NCBI RefSeq assembly: GCF_047971665.1
Contig: NZ_JBKEAA010000018.1
Span: forward strand, 108,739-172,738
Direction of reading: 5' to 3'
DNA length: 64,000 nt
From: Castellaniella sp047971665
Lineage (GTDB): Bacteria > Pseudomonadota > Gammaproteobacteria > Burkholderiales > Burkholderiaceae_B
Position 1 is the first letter of the stretch, and the number at the start of each line of letters is the position of its first letter. Below the pieces are notes generated by a model, which had not been told where the DNA came from, searched no databases, and saw only the letters and a list, made by a program, of their open reading frames with translations. Of the stretch, positions 35,334 through 44,230 are shown one piece after another. The position numbers were made by a program, and so were the translations under genes.

Positions 35334-36728
35334 ATGACGACATCCCCTGACGCCTCGTGGGGCGCCCTGCTGCGGGGCCGAAACGGCCTGCGCTCTCTCG
35401 CCCTGGCGGGGGGCGTGGCGGTGCACGCGGTCAACGTATTCATCGCCACCACCATCCTGCCCTCGGTCGTTCAGGACATCGGCGGTCTGCCCTGGTATGC
35501 CTGGAACACCACCCTGTTCGTGGCGGCCTCGATCATGGGGTCTTCGTGCGCGCCGCTGGGCATCCGCTGGCATGGTCTGCGACGGACGTTCTTGCTGGCG
35601 CTGCTCATGTTCATGGCCGGGACCGTGGTCTGCGGACTGGCGCCCAGCATGCCCTGGTTGCTGATCGGACGGATGGGGCAGGGCCTGGGTGGCGGCATGC
35701 TGCTCAGCCTGAGCTATGCCACGGTGCCGCTGGTGTTCGACCCGGCGCTGTGGGCGCGGGCCATGGCGCTGATTTCAGGGATGTGGGGGGTGGCTACCCT
35801 GTCGGGACCGGCGATCGGCGGCCTGTTCGCCGAGTCGGGGCACTGGCGCTGGGCGTTCTGGGCGGTGCTGCCCGTGTGTGCGCTGCTGGGCGGATTGCTG
35901 GTGACCCAGCTGGGGCGCGAAGGCCGGGACCGCAGCGCCCGGTTGGAGGCACCCCTGCTGCGCATGGGGTTGCTGGTGGTCTCTGTGCTGGTCGTCTCTG
36001 CGTCGAGTCTGTACGCGTCCTGGAGCGTCCAGTTCGTGGGCGTGACGGTAGGTCTGCTGCTCGTTTTCTGGCTGGCGCGCATGGATGGCCGGGCACGCCA
36101 GCGCTTTCTGCCCGAAGGCGCCTGGTCGCTGCGTCACCCGCTGGGCCGTCGCTACGCCATGATCGGCCTGATGAGCATCGGCGTGACGACGGAAGTCTTC
36201 GTGCCCTATTTTCTTCAGATCCTGCACGGCCTGACCCCGCTGTACGCCGGTTATCTGTCCGCGCTGATGTCGGCCGGCTGGACCCTGGGCGCCCTGATCA
36301 GCTCGGGTCGCGAAGCGGTCAACATCGGCCGCCTGCTGGTGCTGGGGCCGGTCTTTTCGGCGGCCGCCCTGGCGGGACTGTATGTGTTCATGCCCGATCC
36401 GCAGGCGCCGCCAGCCTTGCTCGCCGCGCTGCTGCTGGGCGTGGGCGGCGGCGTCGGACTGTGCTGGCCGCACCTGCTGACCGGGGTGTTCCGGGCCGCG
36501 CCGCCGGATCAGCAGAACATTGCCTCGGCGGCGATTACGACCTTGCAGTTGTATGCGATCGCCTTGGGCGCCAGCGTGGCGGGCATGGTGGCCAACACGG
36601 CCGGTTTCACCGAACCGGGCGGCTGGCAGGGTGCGCGTCAGGCCGCCTGGGCGGTGTATGGCGTGTTCGCGTTTGCCCCGGCCCTGGCAATCCGCCTAGG
36701 ATGGCGTGCCCGCGGCGACGGCGTTTGA
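35334..36728 (+). CDS. MFS efflux transporter, drug:H+ antiporter type
   Basis: A 464-residue major facilitator protein with about 14 membrane segments. The N-terminal half keeps the DHA2-type order: FIATTILPSVVQDIGGLPWYAW (motif D1 region), a loop with RWHGLRRTFLL and RMGQGLGGGMLLSLSYA, and GMWGVATLSGPAIGGLFAE (motif C, antiporter signature). It probably exports a toxic compound using the proton gradient. It lies 132 bases after acnA and converges on the aldo/keto reductase gene. No regulator is adjacent, so the substrate is open. Confidence 0.85.
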   Translation: MTTSPDASWGALLRGRNGLRSLALAGGVAVHAVNVFIATTILPSVVQDIGGLPWYAWNTTLFVAASIMGSSCAPLGIRWHGLRRTFLLALLMFMAGTVVCGLAPSMPWLLIGRMGQGLGGGMLLSLSYATVPLVFDPALWARAMALISGMWGVATLSGPAIGGLFAESGHWRWAFWAVLPVCALLGGLLVTQLGREGRDRSARLEAPLLRMGLLVVSVLVVSASSLYASWSVQFVGVTVGLLLVFWLARMDGRARQRFLPEGAWSLRHPLGRRYAMIGLMSIGVTTEVFVPYFLQILHGLTPLYAGYLSALMSAGWTLGALISSGREAVNIGRLLVLGPVFSAAALAGLYVFMPDPQAPPALLAALLLGVGGGVGLCWPHLLTGVFRAAPPDQQNIASAAITTLQLYAIALGASVAGMVANTAGFTEPGGWQGARQAAWAVYGVFAFAPALAIRLGWRARGDGV

Positions 36729-36869
36729 TGCGTCTGTGAGCAGGCCGGGGCGGCCCCGGCGGATTCCAGCCTTGTGCCGGCCTCGTGGTGGCTCATGTCG
36801 GTGCCGCGTCGGGCGGCGGGTGGGGCGGCGGATCGCGCGGGCGGCCCCGGTGTGTCGTCCCGGGCGGGT

Positions 36870-37703
36870 TCAGGCGGGGAATTTTTCGGGATCCGGGCCG
36901 ATGCGGCCGTCGGCGCGATCCAGAGCGGCGATCCGGGCCATGGCAGCCTCGTCCAGATGCAGATTCCAGAGATTGAAATTTTCCTGGATCCGTGCGGGAT
37001 TCGAGGATTTGGGGATCACCATGTGTTCCATCTGGATATGCCAGCGCAGGACGACCTGGGCCGGAGTGGCGCGCAACTGGTGCGCCAGTTCCAGAATGAC
37101 CGGATCCTGGAGCACCTGGGTCCGGCCGAGCGGGCTCCAGGCCTCGGTCAGGATGCCGTGGTCTGCGTGATAGGCGCGCAGTTCGGCCTGCTGGAAATAG
37201 GGATGCAGTTCGATCTGGTTGACCACGGGCAGCACGCCGGTGCTGTCCAGCAGTCTTTGCAGGTGGCCCGTCTGGAAATTGCAGACGCCGATCGAGCGGG
37301 CGCGCCCCTCGTCGCGCAACTGGATCAGGGCTTCCCAGGTATCCAGGTAGCGCTTGCCTCTGGGCACCGGCCAATGGATCAGGTAGAGATCCACGTAGTC
37401 GAGTCCCAGCCGGTCGAGGCTTTCCTGGAAGGCGGACTTGGTACTATCGTGACCATGCCGGTCGTTCCAGACCTTGGTGGCCACGAACAGCGCTTCGCGC
37501 GGAATGCCGCACTGGGCAATGGCGCGGCCGACCTCGGCCTCGTTCTCGTAACTGGCGGCGGTGTCGATGGAGCGGTAGCCGGCTTCGACAGCGGCCTGGA
37601 GCGCCGGAATCACGGCCTCGCCGGTCAGTTGCCAGGTGCCCTGCCCCAGCTGGGGCGCGCGCCGGCCATCATGAAACGTGATATATGGTTGATTATTGGA
37701 CAT
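36870..37703 (-). CDS. Aldo/keto reductase (2,5-diketogluconate reductase type)
   Basis: A 277-residue NADPH-dependent reductase with the TIM-barrel landmarks of the family: GYRSIDTAASYENEAEVG with the catalytic Asp and Tyr, WNDRHGHDSTKSAF (in place of the usual Lys-containing strand, KVWN), YLIHWP with the active-site His, SIGVCNF, and IPKSSNPARIQEN binding the cofactor. GGAG lies before the ATG at 37703. It is divergent from panB with 93 bases between. Possible roles include reduction of ketoacids or aldehydes; ketopantoate reduction is an attractive idea given panB but is not supported by motif. Confidence 0.9.
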   Translation of the reverse strand: MSNNQPYITFHDGRRAPQLGQGTWQLTGEAVIPALQAAVEAGYRSIDTAASYENEAEVGRAIAQCGIPREALFVATKVWNDRHGHDSTKSAFQESLDRLGLDYVDLYLIHWPVPRGKRYLDTWEALIQLRDEGRARSIGVCNFQTGHLQRLLDSTGVLPVVNQIELHPYFQQAELRAYHADHGILTEAWSPLGRTQVLQDPVILELAHQLRATPAQVVLRWHIQMEHMVIPKSSNPARIQENFNLWNLHLDEAAMARIAALDRADGRIGPDPEKFPA

Positions 37704-37796
37704 GAGGATCTCCGGTGGAGGCGGCAACTTGCCGTCACGGACTCGACCGGCCGGTGCATGGTCGGCCGGCATTAACAATTCTTTGGAGTCTGCCAA

Positions 37797-38627
37797 ATGA
37801 GTGTACATAGTCAGGCGCAGCGCGTCACGGTGCCCCAACTCGTCTCTTGCAAGGGGACGCGCAAGATCGCCGCGCTGACCGCCTACATCGCGCCGATCGC
37901 CCGCATGCTGGACGAGGCGCTGGACATGCTGCTGGTCGGCGATTCCACCGCCATGGTCGGCTATGCGCTGCCCGATACGCTGTCGATCACGGTCGACACG
38001 ATGGCTGCGCATGCGGCGGCGGTGGTCCGGGCCACCGAGCATGCCTGCGTGATCGTGGATATGCCATTCGGCAGCTACCAGCGCTCGCCTGAGCAGGCGT
38101 TCGCCAATGCTGCGTCCATGCTGGCCGCCAGCGGCGTGTCCGGCGTCAAGCTCGAGGGAGGGCAGCCGCTGGCCGAGACGACCCGGTTTCTGGTCGATCG
38201 CGGCGTTCCGGTGTTGGCCCATGTCGGGCTCATGCCCCAATACGTCCACACCATGGGCGGCTTCAAGGCGCAGGGCATGACCGATGCCGCCGCCCGGCGC
38301 ATCATGGAAGACGCCCGGGCCCATGCGCAGGCGGGGGCTTTCGGCGTGGTGCTCGAGGGCATCAGCGAGCCGCTGGGGCGCGAGATCACGCAGGCGCTGT
38401 CGATTCCGACCATCGGTATCGGGGCCTCGCCCGCGTGCGATGGGCAGATTCTGGTGACCGAGGACATCCTGGGGCTGAGTGGCGACCGGATTCCAAAATT
38501 CGCCCAGCGTTTTGCCGATGCGGGACAGGTCATCCGCCAGGCGGCCCAGGACTATGCCCAATCCGTGCGGGAGGGCTCTTTTCCGACGCTGGCGCATTGT
38601 TTCGGCGTGAAGGCCGGCAAACCGTGA
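37797..38627 (+). CDS. panB: 3-methyl-2-oxobutanoate hydroxymethyltransferase
   Basis: First enzyme of pantothenate synthesis, adding a hydroxymethyl group from methylene-tetrahydrofolate to ketoisovalerate. The 276 residues include MLLVGDSTAMVGYALPDTL, VDMPFGSYQ, GVKLEGGQ, VLAHVGLMPQYVHTMGGF and GIGASPACDGQILVTEDILGL, the full PanB signature with metal-binding Asp and Glu residues. TTGGAG precedes the ATG. No panC follows; rmuC begins 31 bases later on the same strand. Confidence 0.96.
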   Translation: MSVHSQAQRVTVPQLVSCKGTRKIAALTAYIAPIARMLDEALDMLLVGDSTAMVGYALPDTLSITVDTMAAHAAAVVRATEHACVIVDMPFGSYQRSPEQAFANAASMLAASGVSGVKLEGGQPLAETTRFLVDRGVPVLAHVGLMPQYVHTMGGFKAQGMTDAAARRIMEDARAHAQAGAFGVVLEGISEPLGREITQALSIPTIGIGASPACDGQILVTEDILGLSGDRIPKFAQRFADAGQVIRQAAQDYAQSVREGSFPTLAHCFGVKAGKP

Positions 38628-38658
38628 TGCAGGCCGATTCATCACGCAGGACGGCATC

Positions 38659-40089
38659 GTGATCCCGTTTTCTCCGGAAATCCTGGCGGCGCTGGCCCTG
38701 GCCCTGCTGATCGGCGCCGTGGCGGGCGCCTGGCCCGCGCGACGGCGTCTGCTGGCGCAGGCGGCGGAGGCGGCCCGTCAGACCGAACGCGCCGATCAGT
38801 TGCGGGAGCGGATCGCACAACTCGACCTCGAGGCGGGCACGCTGACCCGGGCGCTGGAGGACTGGCGCGCCCGGGCCCAGGATGGCCGCCTGGAGCTGGC
38901 CCGGCTGCAAGCCGCTCACCAGGAAAAACTCGCTGCCTTCGAGGATCTGCGCCAGGCCTTCGAACAGGCGCGGACGTCCTTGCGGGTCGAGTTCCAGCAG
39001 TTGGCCGGACAGGTGCTGGAGGAAAAAAGTCAGGGCTTTTCCCGGACCAGCCAGGAGACGCTCGACAGCCTGCTGAAGCCGTTTCGTGAGCAGATCGAGG
39101 GGTTCCAGCGACGTGTCAACGAGGTTCACGACGCCTCGATGCGCGGGCAGGCTCAACTGGATACTGAAATCCGTCGTGTCCTTGATGTCGGCCTGAGAAT
39201 GAGCGATGAGGCCGAGTCCCTGGCCACCGCACTGAAGGGTGACAAGAAGACCACGGGCAACTGGGGTGAGGTCCTGCTGGGGCGCAGCCTGCAACTGGCC
39301 GGGCTGATCGAGGGCGACCACTATCAGGCCCAGGCGGCGTTCCGGGACGAGGACGGCAACCGGCGGCAGCCGGATTTCGTCGTCCGGCTGCCCGATGGCA
39401 AGCACCTGATCATCGACAGCAAGGTCTCGCTGGTGGATTACGACCGGGCCGTGGCTGCGGTCACGCCCGAGGAACGCGAGGCCGCGCTGGCCGCGCATGT
39501 GCGCGCCGTGCGCCACCACATCGATGATCTGGCCCGCAAGGATTACAGCGGCCTGATCGGGGTGAAAAGTCCAGGTTTCGTGTTGATGTACCTGCCGATC
39601 GAGCCGGCCTACATCGAAGCCATGCGGCATGACCGCGAACTGTTCGATCATGGCTATCGTCACAACGTCGTCCTGGTGTCTCACACCACGTTGATGCCGG
39701 TGCTGCGCACGGTGGCGAACCTGTGGATGCTGGCGCGTGGCAACGAACAGGCCCGGGCGCTCGGCGATCAGGCCGGCGAACTGTACCGGCAGGTCGAGCG
39801 GGTGGCCGCCCGCCTGCAAAAACTGGGGCAGGCCCTGGGCGCGGCAGCCACGCACTACAACAGCACCGTCACTGCCGTGACAGGGCAGCAGGGTCTGTAT
39901 GGTAAGGTGGGGCGCTTTGCCGAGCTGTCGGTCAAGGCCGGCCGGCCATTGCCGCCGCTCGAACCCCTGCATGCGGATTTCGAAGTCCGGCGACTGGACG
40001 GCGTTGCATCTGAGGACGGTCCGGTCCGGGATGCGGAGTCGCTCCCGGCGGCGCGGACCGGAATGCCGGATTCACCCTCGGAGCCATGA
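38659..40089 (+). CDS. rmuC: DNA recombination protein RmuC
   Basis: A 476-residue RmuC protein, which limits recombination between inverted repeats and carries a nuclease-like domain. It has one N-terminal membrane segment (EILAALALALLIGAVAGAW), a long coiled coil (residues 35-190), then the conserved KTTGNWGEVLLGRSLQLAGL, RRQPDFVVRLPDGKHLIIDSKVSLVDY and VLMYLPIEPAYIEAM segments. The DSK motif marks the restriction-endonuclease-like core. Translation starts at a GTG at 38659. It lies 31 bases after panB and its last residues run toward a gene remnant. Confidence 0.92.
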   Translation: MIPFSPEILAALALALLIGAVAGAWPARRRLLAQAAEAARQTERADQLRERIAQLDLEAGTLTRALEDWRARAQDGRLELARLQAAHQEKLAAFEDLRQAFEQARTSLRVEFQQLAGQVLEEKSQGFSRTSQETLDSLLKPFREQIEGFQRRVNEVHDASMRGQAQLDTEIRRVLDVGLRMSDEAESLATALKGDKKTTGNWGEVLLGRSLQLAGLIEGDHYQAQAAFRDEDGNRRQPDFVVRLPDGKHLIIDSKVSLVDYDRAVAAVTPEEREAALAAHVRAVRHHIDDLARKDYSGLIGVKSPGFVLMYLPIEPAYIEAMRHDRELFDHGYRHNVVLVSHTTLMPVLRTVANLWMLARGNEQARALGDQAGELYRQVERVAARLQKLGQALGAAATHYNSTVTAVTGQQGLYGKVGRFAELSVKAGRPLPPLEPLHADFEVRRLDGVASEDGPVRDAESLPAARTGMPDSPSEP

Positions 40090-40186
40090 CCCGTGAGGCG
40101 ACACTCACAGATGCGCCAGAGCCTGTTCCGAGGCCTGTGTCAGCGCCTGTGCCCACGCGCTGGCAACGCCGCCCACGCCCGGGCGG

Positions 40187-40330
40187 GTGGACGAGATCGC
40201 GCGGATGGGAATCCTGTCCGCCTTTGCGCCGGAACTCGAGCCGTTGCGCGCCCGTTTGCAGGATCCGCGTGTCCACACCATCCAGGGGGTCGAGTTCACC
40301 ACCGGCCGCCTCGAGGGCAAACCCGTCGCG
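40187..40330 (+). pseudogene. N-terminal remnant of a methylthioadenosine/nucleoside phosphorylase-type nucleosidase
   Basis: The frame starting at 40187 encodes MGILSAFAPELEPLRARL, then VHTIQGVEFTTGRLEGKPVA, which is the beginning of the MTA/SAH nucleosidase fold (GIxxAxxxExxxL, then the xxFYxGxLxGxxV strand). The match stops at about 40330, where the next part of the fold should start, and the frame runs into unrelated residues and the corA start. Only about 48 of an expected 230 residues remain. I read it as a deletion scar. Confidence 0.6.
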
Positions 40331-40364
40331 CGCAGCTTGTCCGTCCGCATGCGAGGAGATGACG

Positions 40365-41408
40365 ATGAATCCGCCTGCATCCGCCGATGACTCACCCTGC
40401 CCGGCGCCACCCGACGACATCGGGCTGGAGGCCTTGTTTGATCGCGCTGTCGTGGCGTCCACACTGTACGCGGCCGGGCAGCCGGACCGCGATGTCGGTC
40501 TGTTGGATCTGGGGACCGCCGCGCAGGCGGCCGGTCTGCTCTGGGTTGGCCTGAAAGCGCCGGACGAGGCGCTGGTGCGTGACGTGGGCCGTCGGCTGGG
40601 CGTGCCTGGCCGCGCCATCGAGGAAATCATTTCTCCGCACAGGCGGCCGAAGATCATCGAGTACGACCAGCTGACGCTGGTGGTCGTGGTGACGGTCGAA
40701 ATCGTCCAGGATCGTCCTGGCTTTGGCGACACCCAGCTGCTGATCGGCCCCGGGTACCTGCTGACGATCCGCCGCCACGCGGAAGGCTCGTACCGGGATC
40801 TGCGCGAGCAGCTGACCGAGTCGCCGGAATTCCTCAGCCGGGGCAGCGATTATGTCGCCTCCACGCTGCTGGACCTGCTGGCGGACCGCTATATCGAAGC
40901 GCTCAACCACATGGAAGGCCGGGTCGAGAACGTCGAGCATCAGTTTCTGCTGCGGGGTTTCCGGGAAACGGACATCCGCCGCCTGTACCGCCTGCGGCGC
41001 GATCTGCTGCGCATGCAGACGGCCATCGCGCCGCTGGTGGAAATCTGCCGCCGGCTGGCCCGCCTGGACATGTGCAATATCGGTGCGGACAGCCGGGGGT
41101 ATTTCAACGAGGATGCCGACCGGATCCAGCGGATCGTCGAATCCATTGCCGGTCTGCGCGAAGCGCTGGCGTTCGCTTTTGAGGCCAGCATGATGATCAG
41201 CCAGATGCAGCAGACCGACATCACCCGCAAACTGGCCGCCTGGGCGGCCATCCTGGCCGTGCCCACGGCGGTGGCGGGCATCTATGGCATGAATTTTCAC
41301 GGCATGCCGGAACTGGACTGGGCCTACGGCTATCCGGCGATGCTGGCCGGGACCGGCACGGTCTGCGGCCTGCTGTACTGGAAATTCCGCCGGATCAAGT
41401 GGCTGTGA
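40365..41408 (+). CDS. corA: CorA family magnesium/metal ion transporter
   Basis: A 347-residue CorA-type channel that takes up magnesium or other divalent ions. The large cytoplasmic domain (1-285) ends in two membrane helices; the GMN motif follows the first at residues 308-310 (IYGMNFHGMPEL), the family's defining selectivity loop, and the C-terminus is basic (WKFRRIKWL). The ATG at 40365 has GAGGAG 6 bases upstream; the ATG at 40359 abuts that site and is unsuitable. It sits downstream of the nucleosidase remnant, and a 43-base stem-loop follows its stop. Confidence 0.93.
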   Translation: MNPPASADDSPCPAPPDDIGLEALFDRAVVASTLYAAGQPDRDVGLLDLGTAAQAAGLLWVGLKAPDEALVRDVGRRLGVPGRAIEEIISPHRRPKIIEYDQLTLVVVVTVEIVQDRPGFGDTQLLIGPGYLLTIRRHAEGSYRDLREQLTESPEFLSRGSDYVASTLLDLLADRYIEALNHMEGRVENVEHQFLLRGFRETDIRRLYRLRRDLLRMQTAIAPLVEICRRLARLDMCNIGADSRGYFNEDADRIQRIVESIAGLREALAFAFEASMMISQMQQTDITRKLAAWAAILAVPTAVAGIYGMNFHGMPELDWAYGYPAMLAGTGTVCGLLYWKFRRIKWL

Positions 41409-41413
41409 GCAAG

Positions 41414-41456
41414 GTGCGCGGGAGGTCCGCTCGCTGGCGAGCGTCCTCCCGCGCAC
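41414..41456. terminator. Long stem-loop between convergent corA and MFS genes
   Basis: Twelve-base outer arms (GTGCGCGGGAGG / CCTCCCGCGCAC) continue into 7-base inner arms (CGCTCGC / GCGAGCG) around a TG loop with a one-base bulge. It lies between the stops of two convergent transcription units and can fold on either strand, so it is likely a bidirectional terminator although no T-run is present. Confidence 0.65.
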
Positions 41457-41475
41457 GGCGCGCCGGTGTGTCCGG

Positions 41476-41598
41476 TCAGTGGAACAGCGCGCTGGCCTTG
41501 ACCAGGGTTTCCCAGATGCCCACCGCCAGCGGGATGCCGACGTAGAGCCAGAACAGGATGACCAGGCCGGTCGGGGGGGTACGTGTCGTTTCAGGCAT
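41476..41598 (-). CDS. MFS transporter small companion protein
   Basis: A 40-residue protein reading MPETTRTPPTGLVILFWLYV and continuing through one hydrophobic helix to KASALFH. AGGAG stands before its ATG. It starts 9 bases after the OxlT-like gene ends. Short one-helix proteins of this type are known next to oxalate/formate-type MFS genes and are annotated as small subunits. It should sit in the inner membrane and may stabilise the antiporter. It was too short for standard ORF cut-offs. Confidence 0.75.
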   Translation of the reverse strand: MPETTRTPPTGLVILFWLYVGIPLAVGIWETLVKASALFH

Positions 41599-41607
41599 GG
41601 AAATCTC

Positions 41608-43014
41608 CTATTTCTGGGGCGCCAGGCTGGCATTCAACGGAACCGCGTCCTGCTCGGGGGCCATGTGGTGATGGGCGGCGACCGGACGGACCAGCAGGTT
41701 GCAGATGAAGCCGACGACCAGCAGGCCGGCCATCAGGTACATCGTGATGGTGTAGGACTGGCCCGGCGGGACGCCATGATCGACCTGGTACTGGCGGATG
41801 TAGTTCACCAGCACGGGGCCCAGCACGCCTGCGGCGGCCCAGGCGGTCAGGATGCGGCCATGGATGCCGCCCACGTAACGGGTGCCGAACAGGTCGGCGA
41901 GGTAGGCCGGGATGGTGGAGAAGCCGCCGCCGTACATCGAGATGATGATCGCGTAGAACAGCACGAACAGCGCAACATTGCCCGAGGCTCCCATGCCGGG
42001 CACCAGGAAGTACAGCATCGCGCCCAGCACGAAGAAGATCCCGTAGGTGGTCTTGCGTCCCAGGTAATCCGACGTGCTCGACCAGAAAAACCGGCCCAGC
42101 ATGTTGGCCAGCGACAGCAGACCCACGAAGCCGGCTGCCGCCGCCGGCGTGATGGCGCCGCGGAAGCTCTCCTGGATCATCACCGACGCCTGGCCCAGCA
42201 CGCCGATGCCGGCAGTCACGTTCAGGGTCAGCGCCCACCAGAGCAGCCAGAACTGTGGGGTCTTGAGCGCTTCGTCGATATGGACGTGGTTGCGCGAGAT
42301 CATGGCCTTTTGTGTGGCGGGCGGCGTCCAGCCGTCCGGTTTCCAGTCCGGCGCGGGGATGCGGATGGCATAGGCGCCGATCAGCATGGAGATGAAATAC
42401 AGCACTCCCATGACCATGAAGGTCTGGGCGACCCCCATGGAGGTGGGCGTGCGGAAATGCTCCATCAGCGCCACGGACATCGGCGAGGCGATGAAGGCGC
42501 CGCCGCCGAATCCCATGATCGCCATCCCGGTGGCCATGCCGCGCTTGTCCGGGAACCACTTGATCAGGGTCGAGACCGGCGAGACGTAGCCGATGCCCAG
42601 TCCGATCCCGCCCAGGACGCCGTAGCCCAGGTACAGCAGCCAGAGCTGGTGGGTCGAGATGCCGATCGAAGACACGATGAAGCCGCCGCCAAAGCAGCAG
42701 GCCGCTACGAACATGGCCTTGCGCGGCCCGACGTCCTCGAGCCACTTGCCGGCGAAGGCAGCGGAGAGGCCGAGAAACAGGATGGCCAGACTGAAGATCC
42801 AGCCCAGGGCAGGCAACCCCCAGTCGTCAGGGGCGGGCTGCTGGATGCCGATGAGCTTGGTCATGGGCCCGTTGAACACCGAGAATGCATAGGCCTGACC
42901 GATGCACAGGTGCACCGCCAGGGCGGCGGGCGGAATCATCCAGCGGTTGAAGCCGGGTGGGGCGGTGATGCGCTGCTTGCTGAAAAAACTGCTGCGGTTT
43001 GCTTCGATGCTCAT
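41608..43014 (-). CDS. OxlT-like MFS antiporter (oxalate:formate family)
   Basis: A 468-residue, 12-helix MFS protein of the oxalate:formate antiporter family. The N-terminal half has WMIPPAALAVHLCIGQAYAFSVF and YGVLGGIGLGIGYVSPVSTLIKWFPDKRGMATG, the strongest OxlT-family signature, and the second half has SYDYLGRKTTY-like loop residues (STSDYLGRK). It lies 82 bases downstream of fdsD on the same strand. With formate dehydrogenase upstream, exchange of oxalate or another dicarboxylate for formate is plausible, but related proteins carry other acids, so the cargo is open. Confidence 0.85.
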   Translation of the reverse strand: MSIEANRSSFFSKQRITAPPGFNRWMIPPAALAVHLCIGQAYAFSVFNGPMTKLIGIQQPAPDDWGLPALGWIFSLAILFLGLSAAFAGKWLEDVGPRKAMFVAACCFGGGFIVSSIGISTHQLWLLYLGYGVLGGIGLGIGYVSPVSTLIKWFPDKRGMATGMAIMGFGGGAFIASPMSVALMEHFRTPTSMGVAQTFMVMGVLYFISMLIGAYAIRIPAPDWKPDGWTPPATQKAMISRNHVHIDEALKTPQFWLLWWALTLNVTAGIGVLGQASVMIQESFRGAITPAAAAGFVGLLSLANMLGRFFWSSTSDYLGRKTTYGIFFVLGAMLYFLVPGMGASGNVALFVLFYAIIISMYGGGFSTIPAYLADLFGTRYVGGIHGRILTAWAAAGVLGPVLVNYIRQYQVDHGVPPGQSYTITMYLMAGLLVVGFICNLLVRPVAAHHHMAPEQDAVPLNASLAPQK

Positions 43015-43096
43015 GAAGTCTCCTCCTGGGTCGGATGCCCGGTATGTTCATGTGTGGGTGCTGCTGAGGTCGGAAATAAGAAGGGTTTGCGCAGGA

Positions 43097-43363
43097 TCAG
43101 GCGGGGCTGGCGCTCTGCCTGGGATAGAGGGTTTCACGGTGGCGGGAGATGGCCTCCAGGCAGATGGGCGACAGGGTGGTGTCCCCCCATTGGCCGTCGG
43201 GATGCGTGCGGAGATAGTCCAGCAGGGCGCGCCGCATGCGCGGGTCCCAGAACCGCTGGATGTGATCGGCGATGCTGTCGACGCTGGCGGCTCTGTCGGG
43301 CATGGCCTCGAAAAACAGGCCGATGCGGTTGGCCAGGCGGATCAAGTGTTCGATATTGGTCAC
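43097..43363 (-). CDS. fdsD: Formate dehydrogenase delta subunit
   Basis: An 88-residue protein with the FdsD pattern: LIRLANRIGLFFEAMP, then ADHIQRFWDPRMRRALLDYL in the middle. FdsD is a small accessory subunit needed for activity of soluble NAD-dependent molybdenum formate dehydrogenase. Its start overlaps the end of fdhD by four bases (ATGA), so translation is coupled. It is the last fds gene of the operon. Confidence 0.9.
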   Translation of the reverse strand: MTNIEHLIRLANRIGLFFEAMPDRAASVDSIADHIQRFWDPRMRRALLDYLRTHPDGQWGDTTLSPICLEAISRHRETLYPRQSASPA

Positions 43364-44217
43364 GTGCGGCTCCCGTCCAGGTCCAGGTAATCAGGCCGGC
43401 TGTAGATCGTGCAGCGGCCGTCGCGTGCGAAGCCTGCCAGCATCATGGAGGCTTGTTGCGCCAGCTGCACGGCAAGGGTTGTCGGCGCGGAAACGGCGAC
43501 CAGCGCCCGGATGCCGGCGGCATGGGCCTTTTGCACCATCTCGAAGCTGGCACGGCTGGAAATGACCGCGAATCCCTGGCCGGGGTCGACGGATTCGCGC
43601 AGGAGCCGGCCAATGAGCTTGTCCAGCGCGTTGTGCCGTCCGACGTCCTCGTAGGTCCAGACAAGCTGTCCGGCCGGGGTGGCCCAGGCTGCCGCGTGGG
43701 TGGCGCCGGTCAGGTTGAACAGCGGCTGGCGCTGGCACAGCTGGTCGAGCGCCGAGCGGACCGCCTCGATCGCCCAGGGCCGTGACGGCGCGGTCAGGGG
43801 AGGCAGGTCGCGGCGGATCTGCGCCAGGCTTTGCACACCGCACAGTCCGCAACTGGTGCTGCCCGCCAGGGAGCGCCGGCGCAGTTTCAGGGTATGCAGC
43901 CGGGCGTTGACGATCCGCAGGCGGACCACCAGGCCGTCGGGCGTGGATTCGACCTCCGTGTCCAGCACGTCGGACGGATCGCGAATGATGCCTTCGGTGT
44001 AGGAAAAGCCCAGCGCCAGTTCATGGAGATGCAGCGGCGAGGCCAGCAGGGCGGCATGCGCGATACCGTTGTATTCCAGGGCGACCGCCTGCTCGCAGGC
44101 GATGGCGTCTTGCGAGGCCGTGGCCTGCTGATCGCCGACGCGCAGGATGTCGCCCATCGCCAGGCCGGCGGACGGGTCGGGGAACTCGGACATGGGATCG
44201 AAGTCTGCGGGGTGCAT
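43360..44217 (-). CDS. fdhD: Formate dehydrogenase accessory sulfurtransferase FdhD/FdsC
   Basis: A 285-residue FdhD-family protein that delivers sulfur to the molybdenum cofactor of formate dehydrogenase. The sulfur-carrying CGLCG motif is at about residue 125, and the family stretches LGFSYTEGIIRDPSDV, YEDVGRHNALDKLIG and ISSRASFEMVQKA are intact. The corresponding gene in Cupriavidus and Rhodobacter is called fdsC. It lies 13 bases after fdsA and overlaps fdsD. An ATG eight codons into the frame is an alternative start. Confidence 0.93.
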   Translation of the reverse strand: MHPADFDPMSEFPDPSAGLAMGDILRVGDQQATASQDAIACEQAVALEYNGIAHAALLASPLHLHELALGFSYTEGIIRDPSDVLDTEVESTPDGLVVRLRIVNARLHTLKLRRRSLAGSTSCGLCGVQSLAQIRRDLPPLTAPSRPWAIEAVRSALDQLCQRQPLFNLTGATHAAAWATPAGQLVWTYEDVGRHNALDKLIGRLLRESVDPGQGFAVISSRASFEMVQKAHAAGIRALVAVSAPTTLAVQLAQQASMMLAGFARDGRCTIYSRPDYLDLDGSRT

Positions 44218-44230
44218 GCGCGTCTCCGGG

